Below, one piece after another: positions 44,901 through 57,939 of a stretch of 64,000 nucleotides of DNA (position 1 is the first letter of the stretch; every line of letters begins with the position of its first letter). This DNA comes from Trachythela sp. YZ-2020 (Eukaryota; Cnidaria; Anthozoa; Malacalcyonacea; Clavulariidae). Under the pieces are notes generated by a model. It had not been told where the DNA came from. It saw only the letters and a program-made list of their open reading frames with translations, and searched no databases. The translations under genes were made by a program, and so were the position numbers. Location of the stretch: contig JADLSH010000277.1 in assembly GCA_016169945.1 (NCBI GenBank), positions 372,001-436,000 of the forward strand, written 5' to 3'.

Positions 44901-47900
44901 AAATGTAAGTATAGTGGTCATGCATATCAGACTTTCAAGGGCGTTCTCGTCCTGGTTTTGGATTGGACAAATAGATTATCAATTAAATTTTCAAACGTTC
45001 TCTGAAATGGCAGTCTGAAAATTTAAATCATGAAAATTCATGATTAAATTTTTGAGAATTTAATCATGAATCCTGGTTTCGCCTCTAACATATTTAAAGA
45101 TTATCAATTATTACTGAATTCTATAAAATTTCTGATGACAGGTTTCCGTGTTTAAATAAAGTTCATTATCACTATCACTAAGAGCAAATAGTAGATTTTT
45201 TAGTATAAGCAATAACTTACTTTTGATCGAAGGAACTGTCGTTGCCATTAGCAGAGCAAATTCTTTTGAAGAGGGAATCGGACGGAGAGTTAGATGGAGA
45301 ATTTCTGTTCTTGCTGAAACTCCTTAGGTACCACCTGTGGTTCTTGATTTGTTTCACTGTGTATCGCTGTTTTGGGTCTTCTCGAAGGATTTTAACAAAC
45401 AAACCTGATAGAGAAACAGGACGTAACTACAGCCTTACATCCGCAACAAATGGAAGGTGGCAAATCTACTTGCTTGGCATGAATTGTTCTCTCTTGAGAC
45501 GACCATATATAAGCACACTATTTCTAAAACTGATTGTGCATGCAATCACAATCTATAAACAAAGGCGCTTATTGTTTGAAAGCCATGTTTTTTGTTAACT
45601 CGGTGTAAAGACGGGGCATTCTTGCTACGGCAATAATTTCATTTTAACTACCAAGGCAAAGTTTTATAAATTTCACATTCACTTTTAGTGAAAATCTGCT
45701 AAAATTCGATTGATAAATCTCCTATAAAGATACTCCGTATACGTTGCACATGTATATGTACACAATACTTACCAAAAGCAATAGTATCAATTTTATTCCA
45801 AGGCGTAAAATGGTACTTTTGTGATGTCCAAGCCTTGAACTCCGGACATTTTTTTGATGGCTCGTTCCATGGAAGTTCTGATAAATAAATAGCTGGTTAT
45901 TTGGCAAAGGTTAAGGTTAGAAGAGTCAAGATTTCGAACTAAAAAACACGAGCTCTCTCTTAAGACCCTCTATCTCCTCTGGGGCTAAATTGAGGATTTA
46001 ATGTATTCACTAATTTAATCGTTAAACATTTCGAAAACATGACGAAGCTACTCAATAATTATTTAATTTTTACACCAAATATTCATGTACAGTAATGCTC
46101 TCAGTCGGTTACCTCCCGCCAGCATAGCCACCAAAATAATACCACACGACCACAAATCTGCAGTTTCTGCAGCATAGTCCTTTTTGGCAAAAACCTGTGT
46201 TAATAACAAAAGTTAATGTAACAACTCTAAAATATGTATGCTTAGCGTACATGTATCTGCGAATTGATCGGTGAGACAGAGATTATGTTAGTAAAAGAGC
46301 ATTTTGTATTTAAGAACGTCCCCATCCCCTCCTCAAATGCATATTGTCTTGCTATGCCACTGCGAATTGCTGAGTACTTACCCTTGATATACTCAATAAT
46401 GAGATGGATGGACCAATTGACTGAGTCGATTTTTTATAATACAGTGACCTAACAATTGTGGAGCCTATTGCAAATATTGCTTGAACAGACTCTAAAATTA
46501 ATTGAACAGACTAGTTTGCAATTGAGTTAACGATTATTTGGAAAACCACCTATGGCTATGAGCTTTCATACTGCTAAGTTTTACAATAAACATACATATA
46601 TAGGTAAAGTATAGGCCCATGCATGGAAGCATACTATTAAGACAATTATAGAACGTTCAGATTTTAGTCTTAGATTTCAGTTTTACCTTATACCCATGTT
46701 CCTGTAGGGAGTGAAATTCGTTGCTATTGTGCTGCAGGTAATAACACAGTTCACACGCTGCCTATTTTTGTGGTCATCGGCTAACCACTTTCACACATTC
46801 ACTCGTTGTGAATTTGTGAGTAAGGATGATCACTAAAATTAAGTCCAGGTACATACAGAGATCACTCGTATAGATAATATTCATAAACTGACGGCAGGTC
46901 GAAGATTTGGGGATTATTTTATTTTTGACTTCGACTTGACAGCTGTTATGTTGTTAAGACATGAAGTACTTAGGTTGATACAGGGAGAGGGCATGGGACA
47001 CGAGAAAAAGATGCCGGAGACCAGATGTATATTTTTGTAAATATATTTTTGTTCAATATAAGCGATTTTCAGTATATAAAAAATTTCGGAAACGCTCGCT
47101 TCTCCGTTCATGTTTCAAGGCTTTACAATTAAACAAGGATGAAATTAATCGAAGAAATATGAAAAAATTGGCATACCTCAGGAGCAACATAGGGTGGTGT
47201 GCCACAACATCGACCAAGCGATCTCTCTTTTCCTTGATGCCTAAATACTGTTGCTAATCCAAAATCCGTTATCTTTAGATTGTCTGCAAAACACAGCATG
47301 AATTCAACGTAAAAAACACTAAGTACATGTATTTTTAAAGTATCCAATCAAATATACATTTAATTTTCAGCGAAGTTACACTACCGCAGGTTCGCAATGC
47401 AAATGTTAAATACAATTTAATATATTACAAACGAAAATGCGAACAAATTACATAATGAGTTTAGTCTAATACTCTCGGGAAGTTGATGCAATAGAGAGAC
47501 AGAGCGGTGATCGTGTGGCAATGCCACAATTGAAACGAGGCATTTCCAAGGGCGTCGGTTCACTGGTGCAAGACGCGCACTATGTCCACTCGTGCTAAAT
47601 TAGGAAGATAAAATTATTTATTTAAATCATGAAACACATAAACATAAAACTAACCGTCTGCGTCCAATATCAAATTTTCAGGTTTGAGGTCTCTATGTGT
47701 TACGCCCTTTGTATGAAGATACTCCTAAAAGATAAAAATAGTAAACTGCAGCATCTCAATTAATACGGGGGAGAAGTACAAAACACATGTACATTAGTTT
47801 CGACGCTGAATGTCGTGTATGTTGTAATAGAGACGCTTGAAAGACATTTAAAAATAGCTTTTCGGGATTTCAAGATAAAATTATCTAGTCATATACTAGC

Positions 47901-48446
47901 ATAAATATTCTATTTTACATACCACACCATCCAGTAATTGCCTGAAATACTTTTGGGCCAGCATTTGGGACATGCCAATATCAGGTTCTAAGAAAAACAA
48001 ATATCACTTTAAAAGACTTCGCTTCCAACATGAGATTATTCAGATTAGTTTGTCCCATAAATGTGTTCCGTATACTGCTCTGATTGGTCCACTAGCAGTT
48101 GCCATGCATTGCTTTTCGAAATCAGTACCTTCGAAGTGGCTAAACATTAACTTCCCACCCACTGATTTCACTTATCGAACCCCACTCATTTATATAAATA
48201 CTTGTTTTCATGGTCCGCTGTTTTTTCCATCCAAGTTATGTCAGTACCATGCAGTAATGAAGAAAGGTCACTGTGCTTAAAATAATATGAAATAATACAG
48301 CATATAATAATAATAACCTTACCAATTTTGTCGAAGAGTTCTCCACCTGATGCATACTCAAGGAACAAATATTGTTGTTCGCCTTCTGTTCTGCTGCCAT
48401 AGAAACGAATGATATGCACATCTTGCAACATGCGGTGAATACATAT
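41967..48446 (-). CDS. CHEK1: Checkpoint kinase 1 (CHEK1), N-terminal exon(s) not found
   Basis: Eleven exons, all with GT-AG borders and matching phases: 48446-48323, 47987-47923, 47724-47655, 47283-47177, 46194-46113, 45877-45773, 45404-45221, 43677-43506, 43221-43090, 42670-42569 and 42035-41967 (TAA). They give 403 residues matching vertebrate CHK1 from about residue 55 to the end. Kinase marks: hinge [14 protein letters not shown], catalytic loop THRDLKPEN, activation start [15 protein letters not shown] and [13 protein letters not shown]. The regulatory half has SASQPEF and [11 protein letters not shown], then [10 protein letters not shown] and [19 protein letters not shown] of the KA1-like C-terminus. 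The Ser/Thr kinase acts in the nucleus downstream of ATR to restrain CDC25 when DNA is damaged or replication stalls. The glycine loop and VAVK lysine are not in the exons seen. Confidence 0.93.
43506..43677 (-). CDS. CHEK1: CHEK1 exon with conserved ATR phosphorylation sites
   Basis: 57-codon exon. SASQPEF aligns with the sequence around human Ser317, and [13 protein letters not shown] with that around human Ser345. Both are SQ sites phosphorylated by ATR and needed for activation. Two more SQ pairs (SSQSPS and TSQ) lie at the exon end. The acidic Gly-rich insert [11 protein letters not shown] between the two sites differs from the vertebrate linker. Confidence 0.9.
43845..44440. repeat. Degenerate GTGTGTT/AACACAC repeat block in CHEK1 intron
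   Basis: Roughly twenty copies of GTGTGTT, GTGTGTA or their complements at irregular 20-50 base spacing, many paired as short inverted repeats (for example AGGTGTGTAATCTTTACACA). Sits in the intron between exons 45221 and 43677. Confidence 0.65.
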
Positions 48447-48965
48447 CTAAACAAATAGGTTGAATTTATAATTCATTTAAAACTTAATATGGTAAAACTT
48501 CATAATTATAGGCTTTATCTGACGTTGGAGAGTGTAATAATACTAATAATAATATTATAATAATTAGGATGATAATGATAATAATCCCCGAGCACGGGCG
48601 AAGCGTGCAATCTTTCAATAATGCCACCAAAAACAATTAACCTGCAGTTTCTAAGCCTTCAAGTTTCCTCGAAAAAAATATTTACTCAGAAAGCATATTT
48701 TGTTGCCAAATAATTCGGTTGCAAGCAGTTTTACAAGTTCCCACTTGCTATTCTTGAACATCACAAGTTCTTGCACATCTAATGCTTGCAGGTGCAGTGT
48801 ATTACTAACAAGCATTGTTTTTTGAAAGCTGTAAAACAACTTTACTTTGGCTTCTTTTTCTGTTTTCATGTTTTGTTAGGATCTACTGCAACTCGCATGC
48901 GTTGAAAATTGTTTTTCAACTTCACAAAAATTGGAATTTCATTTCATTGGCTGCCATTTATAGTC
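48447..48965. other. CHEK1 upstream or intron region, no exon recognised
   Basis: An exon with the glycine loop is expected upstream of 48446. A 72-codon minus-strand open frame at 48869-48651 has no kinase features. AAT/ATA repeats lie at 48536-48585. Confidence 0.35.
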
Positions 48966-49351
48966 TAAGGGCCTGTTTATATGATCCCGTCTAGGCGGGA
49001 CGGGACGTTTTCATCCCGTCTAGCCGGGAAACTCGCCTAGGCGGGATGGCGTGTTTATATGGACAAAAACATTGCCGGGATGAAGCCAGTTAAGTGCTTG
49101 ACGTCATATTTTCTTGCAGAAAAGGGATTTACGCATGCTCAGAAGAAAAGTTCATCCCGCCTAGCCGGGATAGAGTGTTTATATGGGAATTTTTCGTCCC
49201 GGCTAGGCGAGATCCCGGCAACAGACGTCGGGATCCCGTCTAGGCGGGATAGAAGCGGGATCATATAAACACTCAATAGAGTTTATATTACAAGCGGGAT
49301 CTCGGCAACTATCCCGTCCCGCCTAGCCGGGATCATATAAACAGGCCCTTA
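48966..49351. mobile_element. Palindromic MITE (GGGCCTGTTTATATG type)
   Basis: Ends TAAGGGCCTGTTTATATGAT and their mirror ATCATATAAACAGGCCCTTA. The interior is built of repeated CCCGTCTAGGCGGGA palindromes. TAA/TTA at the ends suggests a 3-base target. A looser relative lies at 63063-63682. Confidence 0.88.
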
Positions 49352-50640
49352 TTTTGTTCTCAAATTTAATTAGTCAAGCACTGCCTAAAATTCCAAAATT
49401 GATTGCTTATATTTATAATGAGCAATTTTTAATTTTATATGTTCAAGTCTATTTCTCACTTGTTTGGTCGAATACCGCTCGTTCCAAATGCTTAAAAAAA
49501 CAGCGAAAAACTGGAAAAAGTCGACGAAAGTATTTCCAATAAGAGTGAGAACATGAAAAAAAAGCACACGGGCTAAATCGCCCTAAATTTCTTGCGTATC
49601 GTTTGATCGGTCGCGTCGCAAGTCAACGCAATTCAAAACAAGTTTACTTGCGTTCTCGTTTGATCGGGCCTTAACTGTACCAAATGACTATCTTCCAAAC
49701 TTAATTCGATGATTTCGATCCTTGATTTTTCAAAATTTCATTCAAAAGGACATTTCCTTTAAAGCGGAAGCATTTGCATGAGTCAATCGCTTTCTATAAA
49801 TAGCACTGTAAACAGTGTTTACTATTGTTTTATTCCAACAAATTCAATTATTTTCCTTAGCACGCAGCGCTTTACTATTTATTATTTTATTCACGGCCAC
49901 GGACTTATTAGAAAGCGAACGAAATATATTTCCTCGTATATTTCAATATGCTGGCCATAAATCAACTATCGTGCGATCGAGAGCACGTCTGTTCACCAGC
50001 TATGCTGCACGTAGTCGTAAATTATATATTTGGATAGATAAATTTTCACAAAATTCGTCTTTTCAATGTATACTCCAGAGTTGAAGTAAAACTTGAAGAT
50101 GAATTAGTTAGACAAGCGAACAAAAAGCGAACTATAAACAACAAGGTTGACTATATATATAAATGCCGAATCAAATTGCATGTTATTTATACACTGACAC
50201 TCATGTAGGCCTATACTGTATATTATAACTATTACAGTAAAATATCTCTCTAAAGAAAGTAGATAGAATTAATACAAAATGTTTTATCTAGAGAATTAAT
50301 GAGTATAAGTGCGGTCCATGCGGATAAATTTGCGTATGAAGCGACAAGACCGCAAGACTACACTTCAGGACACATTTAAAAGAATGTATCAAAAAAGTTT
50401 TTATTATAAACAAGGAAGTGTTTAAATCTTCAAGAATAAAAATACCATTATTTTATAACATTTCTATCGCATTCGCATGAACAGATGTGTCAGAGTTTCA
50501 TAAACTGCCAGTAGCAATACAACAAGCAACCCCTGTAGCGAACCAAATGAAATACAGCTTGTAGCTTGATTTGTGCATGCAAATATTCAATATATTTCAT
50601 AGAGATTTATAGAGTAGTCTCTATATAAATGTACGCCAGG
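49352..50640. other. No recognised feature
   Basis: AT-rich DNA. I looked on the minus strand for a CHK1 glycine-loop exon and found none. Confidence 0.4.
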
Positions 50641-50927
50641 GACACGTCAGTAATATAGATGTTTTTAAAGTGTAGAAAACTTGCCAAGTCTAATAGTGCC
50701 GACAAAATCACGCACATTTTCGATAGGTCTTGTTGTATATTTTGAAATCGTCAACATCAATATTGGGACATGTTTATGGCGAAACTCGTGCCTCAGATTA
50801 ATTGAGCATAGCCATAGAGAATAGCCATAGACCATAGTCGTACATTGAAATAGAATATCGTTACAACTGCAACCCAAATAATATATGCCAATCCTAAATC
50901 TACAAGACGTAGATTTACAAGACATAG

Positions 50928-51775
50928 TTGGTCAAGTGGTTGAATAATAATAAATTTCAGCTAAATTCTACAAAATGCAAAGAACTTAGAATAAATTTTA
51001 CCAAAGATCCCTGCAAAGATGAACCAATTAAAGTAAATGACCAGCACTTCGAAATAGTAACATCTGCAAAAATCTTAGGAGTGACTATTACTGATGACCT
51101 AAAGTGGAATGTCCATGGTAGGAAATATTCTATTAAAAGCTTCAAAGCGACTTTATCTTCATAAACAGTTAAAACGTGCGGACGTTGATATTATTTCCTT
51201 GATCAAATTTTACTGTGCCTGTATTAGGTCTGTCCTCGAATATGCATGTCAGGCTTTCCATTCAAGCCTTCCTATAGTTACCTATCGGAAGACATCGAAC
51301 GAATTCAGAAAACAGCGCTACGAATTATCTATCCCTGTGTGGATTACAGTGAAGCGTTGAAATTGGGGAACCTATAGAAACATTAAAGGACCGTAGAGAG
51401 AGGTTATGCGTAAATCTGTTTCGTGAAATTGAAGAAAACGAAGATCATAAACTTCATGTACTTTTACAAGAAATGAACAAGGTTGTTCATAACTTCAGGA
51501 CAATTAGGAAATACAATCTCCCAATGATTAGAACTAATAGATTTAAAGACTCTTTTATTCCTGAGTATATGCATCACGGAAGGAAATGTAAATACGAATT
51601 TATTTTATTTAGTTATCTAATTTAGTCAAATCTTGTATAGATAGCAAATTTTTTAACTGAACATTTATAAGTACTACATATACGTTGTAAATTTTTACTA
51701 TATTCAATCAATTGTAATTCAGTCTTAGGACTACAAAAATTGAGTTATTAAACGATTCATCTATCTATCTATCTA
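50928..51775 (+). pseudogene. LINE 3' fragment, frameshifted, with ATCT tail
   Basis: Plus-strand pieces in two frames: WLNNNKFQLNSTKCKELRIN and SAKILGVTITDDLKWNVH, then LLKASKRLYL, KFYCACIRSVLEYACQ. A further piece near 51560 ends in EYMHHGRKCKYE. The copy has at least one frameshift and stops. It ends in TCTATCTATCTATCT at 51758-51773, a LINE-type microsatellite tail. Confidence 0.8.
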
Positions 51776-51886
51776 AATCTCTTGTTCAAAAATTCAATTT
51801 TCGGCACACACTCATACGTCGCCATATTTATTTTATATGCGCATTGATTTGCAGTCCTCACAAAAATTCGTGCTACGGGGGGTGAA

Positions 51887-54800
51887 CACTGATCTGAGAG
51901 TACACTGGATAGAGCAACCTTACCTATGAAAAGTGAAGCCAGTTTTCGACGTGCAAATTTACTTCCGGAGCCCCAAAGCAGCGTGAATCAATATGGCGTT
52001 CTATGGGGAAATATATTTTCGAAGCCGATATCTCGCAATTGCTAGGAATTCACAAAGGCTATACAAGCTTGTTCACACTAATTTTGAAAGAACACAATGT
52101 GACTATAGTTTTGTAGCAAGAAATTTCATGAGTACGCTTATACATCGCAGTAAAATTGGTTTCAACAGTGGCATATTCTGTGTCCATTATGGCAACTGTG
52201 ACTTAAAATTCTGGAACTTTGCCTTGTAAATACGACATCGTGATACGATGTACTACAGAACATTTTAAGCAAACGGTAAGGAATCAATCGCCTGTTGACA
52301 TTCGCTGTTTATTAAAACAAACGGGAGCTTACTAGTATATAAAATATAGAAGATACAGTTTTTATCTTAGGAAATTTATTTCATGTCATTTTGGTATGTT
52401 TTGTTTGTCATGTTGGTATAATGTTGTGTAGCGAAAAGTGTATAAGTAACCGAAAACTATGAGAATTAATGATGTACATGGCTATTAAAAGGTTGTTTTA
52501 TTCTTAGATCTTTCTGTGATATCAAAGTCAAAGATTAGAAGAAATTTCATGGATGAATCTATTAATAAACCCTACATTTCTTGTGCTATTAAACAGGCTA
52601 TAACTACTCTGTTTAACACCAGACAATATTATCTTGTCAAAGGGAGAGACACCAGCACTGTAGCATTAGCTGTTCTGTATCAACATTAATGTTCTCTACC
52701 AACATTACAGTTATGTATTAATTGTACACTTTCATTGTACAATTGCATATACATTTTTAAAGTATACTTGTTGTGATAATGTCTCATTGGACTGTCAAAA
52801 GAAATAGATCATATATATTATACCTCACAATAAGTTTGTCCAATCAGAGAACTAGGCTTGTACCACATGACCGTGGTATTTTTGAGCGAATACCATGCCC
52901 CTGACAACTTGTACCCTGAGTCGTTTCCCTGGGGCATGGTATTCAAGTCGAATACCACGCTTGAGTGGGGAATTCGACTTTGAATACCCCGCTGCACTCC
53001 AGTTCTGCATAAGGTTCGGTATAATATATCATTTATAGACCTTTCACTTGGGGTATTCCCAAAAAATTACCCTTCAGGATGAAATATCCCTCGGGCTTTG
53101 CCCTCGGAATATTCCATGCCTCAGTGTAATTTTTTGTGGAATACCCCTCGCTCCAGGTCTATAACTGATGAATATGTGCTTACATTTCCCTAAATATAGG
53201 AGCAATAAGCTCCTGTAAAGGAGCCTGTCATTTTTGACAAAGCATGTAAATATAATAAATAATACATTGTATATATAGCATGCAAGAAATGTGCCTCTTA
53301 TTAAATAAAAGCCTTTATTATCCATTTTCCAGTTGATCTTGTCACTGATGAGATAGTCAGTGACAAGCCCATCTGCGGAATGACTAACTAATGGTTTGAA
53401 ACATATATACTGAATTTATTTCTTTGTTTGCAAAATGTAGGCAAGATTGCTACAATTACAAAATGTTTTACCAAAATGTTCAACTGTTCCATCACAAAGA
53501 TTAAATCAGGAAAACTAAAACATTAGTTTCCCACAGAAGAGACTAATTCTGCATGTTATTGGTTACTTATTTAGATACAATAATTTTCTTGCAGTAATAA
53601 ATTTAAATGGTAAGAGGGCACTTAGCATGTTGGTCTAATTACTTAAGGGATGATTATTTTTTATGTGGACCAGGCTAGCACAGTCTGTATGCTAGCATGC
53701 CTTCTTGCCAGTTATCTATACACCAGCAATTCACATGCCTGTGGAGCACTGATCTATTATAATTAAGGGCAGTGATTAAGGGGCTGTGGAAGAATGTTGC
53801 TTATTTAAATCTCTACTTAACTAATATAGTGTATAAATGATGTCACACTGTAAATTTTACTAAATTGAATAAACAAGTGGAACAAACTGTTTTATTTCAT
53901 TTCACTTCATGAGGTGTAAGGTGAAGATATTCATTGTATTTTGTTACTAGAAAATCATTGCAGAAATGATTAAACAATAGATTGAGATCAGTTTGTAAAA
54001 TAGGTGCGAAAGATGCAAAACTGGCGCCTTTTTCAGTTTCACTGCTTTCGCATGTTTTGTATTTCTGTCTGAGGGTTTCAAAAACTGTTTTTATCAAAAC
54101 AAAGGAGTTAAGTACAGCAATAAATAAGAAAGCTATAGTATCGAAACATGCCATGACAGGCCCCTTTACAGGAGCTTATTGCTCCTATATTTAGGGAAAT
54201 ATAAGCACATATATATGATATATTTATTTTGACAGTTCATTGAGACATTATCACAACACGTATACTTTAAAAACTTCAGTCAGAAATCAACAATGAAAGA
54301 GTACAATTAATACATATAACTATAATGTTGGTAGAGAACATTTTAATGTTGATACAGAACAGCTAATGCTACAGTGCTGGTGTCTCTCCCTTTGACAAGT
54401 TAATATTGTCTGGTGTTAAACAGAGTAGTTTAATATAGTCTGTTTGATATCACAAGAAATGTAGGGTTTATTAATAGATTCATCCATGAAATTTCTTCTA
54501 GTCTTTGACTTTGATATCACAGAAAGATCTAAGAATAAAACAACCTTTTAATAGCCATGTACATCATTAATTCTCATAGTTTTCGGTTACTTATACACTT
54601 TTCGCTACACAACATTATACCAACATGACAAACAAAACATACCAAAATGACATGAAATAAATTTCCTAAGATAAAAACTGTATCTTCTATATTTTGTATA
54701 CTAGTAAGCTCCCGTTTGTTTTAATAAACAGCGAATGTCAACAGGCAATTGATTCCTTACCGTTTGCTTAAAATGTTCTGTAGTACATCGTATCACGATG

Positions 54801-55149
54801 TCGTATTTACAAGGCAAAGTTCCAGAATTTTAAGTCACAGTTGCCATAATGGACACAGAATATGCCACTCTTGAAACCAATTTTACTGCGATGTATAAGC
54901 GTACTCTTGAAATTTCTTGCTACAAAACTATAGTCACATTGTGTTCTTTCAAAATTAGTGTGAACAAGGTTGTATAGCCTTTGTGAATTCCTAGCAATTG
55001 CGAGATATCGGCTTCGAAAATATATTTCCCCATAGAACGCCATATTGATTCACGCTGCTTTGGGGCTCCGGAAGTAAATTTGCACGTCGAAAACTGGCTT
55101 CACTTTTCATAGGTAAGGTTGCTCTATCCAGTGTACTCTCAGATCAGTG
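51887..55149. mobile_element. 3.26-kb DNA transposon with >1-kb inverted arms
   Basis: The ends CACTGATCTGAGAGTACACT and their exact mirror are flanked by the perfect 8-base duplication GGGGTGAA (51879-51886 and 55150-55157). The arms stay similar to about 53235 on the left and 54150 on the right. The left arm has an extra ~345-base nested insertion near 52822-53168. Both arms contain a 78-codon frame (MAFYGEIYFRSRYLAIARNS); the centre has an 85-codon minus frame (54154-53897). No transposase signature recognised. An 8-bp duplication fits hAT or P-type elements. Confidence 0.9.
53033..53163. mobile_element. Hairpin MITE nested in the left arm
   Basis: TATAGACCTTTCACTTGGGG and GGGTATTCC arms mirror GGAATACCCC and CCAGGTCTATA. 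Next to it (52868-52970) a second inverted pair uses GAATACCATGCCC. Together they make up the insertion absent from the right arm. Confidence 0.7.
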
Positions 55150-55157
55150 GGGGTGAA

Positions 55158-56130
55158 TAGCCCGAATCTTCATTGACGAAAGGAAAATTCATTACGATAT
55201 GAAATATATTATAGGGCCGATTAGGCGGGTAATTTATCAACCTTTCCCAACGTTTCCATTAAACAAACAGAAAAACAATATGAAACGCGCAACTGGAGCT
55301 AAAAATAATAATTTTTCAATGTTTGAAAAAGTAATAAGCCCTTGAATTATATATGACCTAATAGAGAACATCAAGTGTGAGCTCCCCCCGGATTGTTTAC
55401 TCTATACATCTATCCATCTATCTATGCCTATCTGAGTCACTTATGTGAATTTTTGCCCTGTAATCACAATAGTTGCAAAGTGAAACTTTGCACTAAAAAG
55501 AAGATTTTCGAGTTCTAAAGCGTTTTAAACGGGTATATGTGTCTATTTTGCACACTTGCTTTTGCCGATTGTCATGCAGTATAGTTTGTGAATTTGAAAG
55601 TGCGCGCGTAGGTCATCTTGTGTGGTCAATACAACATTGATTAATTTTAGCATTAATTTAAATGCGTTATAGAATAAGAAACAACATATTTAATCTCGAA
55701 AACTTCATAGTATAAAAATATTGTTCAAAAAACAGTTGAAGTTTTATGACAATTTCTAAACGTTTTGTGAGACGTCTAAGATTTAATTTTAGAGTAAATC
55801 AAAGCTAAAAGAGTACGTAATAACATAGCTACTTTATATAGTTGGCCAATTGATAATTTTACAGTTAAAATACAAACCTTTTTGCCATTTTGTACAAAAA
55901 AAACAAAATAAATATACGGCCGGTTGCGTGTTACCATCAGGGCGCCTATATACAAGCGCCCTGGTTACCATGGTTACAGTGATCAACTCAGTATTTCATG
56001 TTACAATAACTTTTGGGGAGTATAATGGGTATGTTGCCGTTTCCCAGTTCCCGCGCGGTTTCGCAATGCATTTTGGGATCGCTAGGGGGCAAACAAACAT
56101 TCTCGAATACTGCGAAATATATAAATATTC
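55158..56130. other. No recognised gene
   Basis: AT-rich DNA with a TCTATCCATCTATCTATG microsatellite near 55407 and a short CAGGGCGCC...GGCGCCCTG-like hairpin near 55938-55965. Confidence 0.4.
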
Positions 56131-56182
56131 ATATATTCAACGTTTTGCAGCGAAATTTTCTTTAAAATCTCATAAATATTAA

Positions 56183-56460
56183 TGAATGGCTTGTACTCTG
56201 ACTAATAGACATGAAATTAAGCTCTCCGGGAGTGGAGATTGTTTTTATCGAACTATGGCTCTCGTTGTTAATGGTAATACTGAAGAATTTATTAAGTGTC
56301 TGAAGCTTTATATCTGTTCAAATCCAAATCTCTCTGTTCAACTGTAAAAGAGTATCTTAAGAAAAGGTACAAAGGATGGTACGTGGGCAGAAGCGATCGA
56401 TATTTTTAGTTGTGCGACTGTACTTCAGCGCGCTATAAATTATACTATATTTAAGAAATA
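56183..56460 (+). pseudogene. OTU-protease-like fragment
   Basis: The frame MACTLTNRHEIKL leads into SGSGDCFYRTMALVVNG, which resembles the catalytic GDGNCFYR loop of OTU cysteine proteases (Asp and Cys present). After a stop at 56345 the similarity resumes as KDGTWAEAIDIFSCATVL, matching the family's G-x-W-x3-E-x2-A-x-S stretch. The C-terminal His is absent. A second copy of its first codons, inverted, lies at 59050-59095. Confidence 0.6.
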
Positions 56461-56836
56461 GAAAACATTTTCCGTGTTTCCATCGAGTTATAGAAACATG
56501 CGTGGAAGTTTGGGAGAAACGATGTGTTTGCATACTTTGATGGGAACACGGAAAAAATGTTTTCTATTTCCTTTATTAAATAACCTTTTAAAAACAATAA
56601 TACGAAACAAAAGTATAGTTCTTGCAACAGGATTAAAAAGTATATTCTCATTACATGAAGATACCCGACCGGTTGCCTAGCAACAATACCGGCTTCAATT
56701 TTCATTTTGGCTGACGGCAAAAATACGCAGGAAACAGTTTGCTAAAGAGGAATTCAAGCTAATAAAACGTCTATTTTTTTAATGATATTTCAGGCAGAAA
56801 AGCTTGTTTTAATCGGTTGTTTGAGCTGGCGGGAAC

Positions 56837-56867
<31 letters not shown>

Positions 56868-57059
56868 CTTAGTAATAGACTATCACTTTTCCTGCGTTCT
56901 GATTGGCTACGCTACTCGTAGACTATTAGTGATAGTCTACTAGTAGCAAAATTCAAAACAATGGCGTGAAAATTCACGTTTAAAATTAATATTAATACTT
57001 TTGTTTACTTTTGTATTGTGTTCCCTAGTTCTCAATAAATGCTATAGTTTATACTAAAA

Positions 57060-57161
57060 CAATTAGACAACTCGGCCTCGTTGGCTATGAGCGAATAGTC
57101 AACTCGGCTTCGCCTCGTTGACTATTCGCTCATAGCCAACTCGGCCTCGTTGTCTAATTGT
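57060..57161. repeat. Near-perfect 100-bp hairpin
   Basis: CAATTAGACAACTCGGCCTC with GCTATGAGCGAATAGTCAAC is followed by its mirror. CTCGGC/GCCTCG motifs alternate. Confidence 0.88.
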
Positions 57162-57939
57162 TAATTAGTAGAAATTGTGAGGTGTCTATTGCTTTTCCTG
57201 CATTCTGATTGGTCCAAATTGAGCCTCTAAAAAGTGATAGTCACTGCCCAGTGACTATCACTTTTTTTCAAAATGGCTTCTTCGCAAACTGCCGAATTAA
57301 AAACAAAAGTCGTTTTTTTGAGCCTGATTCAAAGTTTTAAATTAAAAAAACTGCCGCTAAATTCAAGGAGGATATATTTTTGACATTTTTAAAGGTAAGC
57401 GATAACAAATACACTATTTTTCTTCCATGAAAGGCAGCGTTTTCTCGCTGTTGAAATGTACATGTATAAAATGTACATGTATAAAACTTTTTCGGCTCAA
57501 CCACTCAAGTGTTTATTTTGAAAATTATTCGTTTTATCCTCATTTATATCGTTATATTCAGCAAAAACCTAGCTGTGATATATTTTTAAAACCATTCTAC
57601 TTTGTATTTGAGCCCTTCCGAAGTATTTTTCTCACGAAATTGTTTGTTTTTATTTCGCTTCGATATGTTTTTGACACTCGTCTTTTGCCGGCATGTTTTT
57701 AATAACCGGCCGCTGAGAAAAGCGCTGAATTTTGTCCTATAGCCTTTTCAACTGACCTAATAACTTTCTGTGTTTGTTTTTCTCTTTGAAATTTCTACTA
57801 AAACAACTCGGTGAAAACGGCTCGGTGATTACAAGCCTATATATAGTCACTTCGCCTTCGTGACTATACTCTATAGGCTTGTAATCACGTCGCCTTCGGC
57901 GACTAATTGTTAAATACATGTAGAAACACGCCTTTTTTT

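Noticed and set aside
48651..48869. 72-codon minus frame as the CHEK1 N-terminal exon
   Set aside because: It has no glycine loop or VAVK lysine and does not splice in phase to the exon starting at 48446.
53897..54154. 85-codon minus frame as the transposase of the 3.26-kb element
   Set aside because: Too short, no catalytic acidic residues in a recognisable pattern; kept only as a note.
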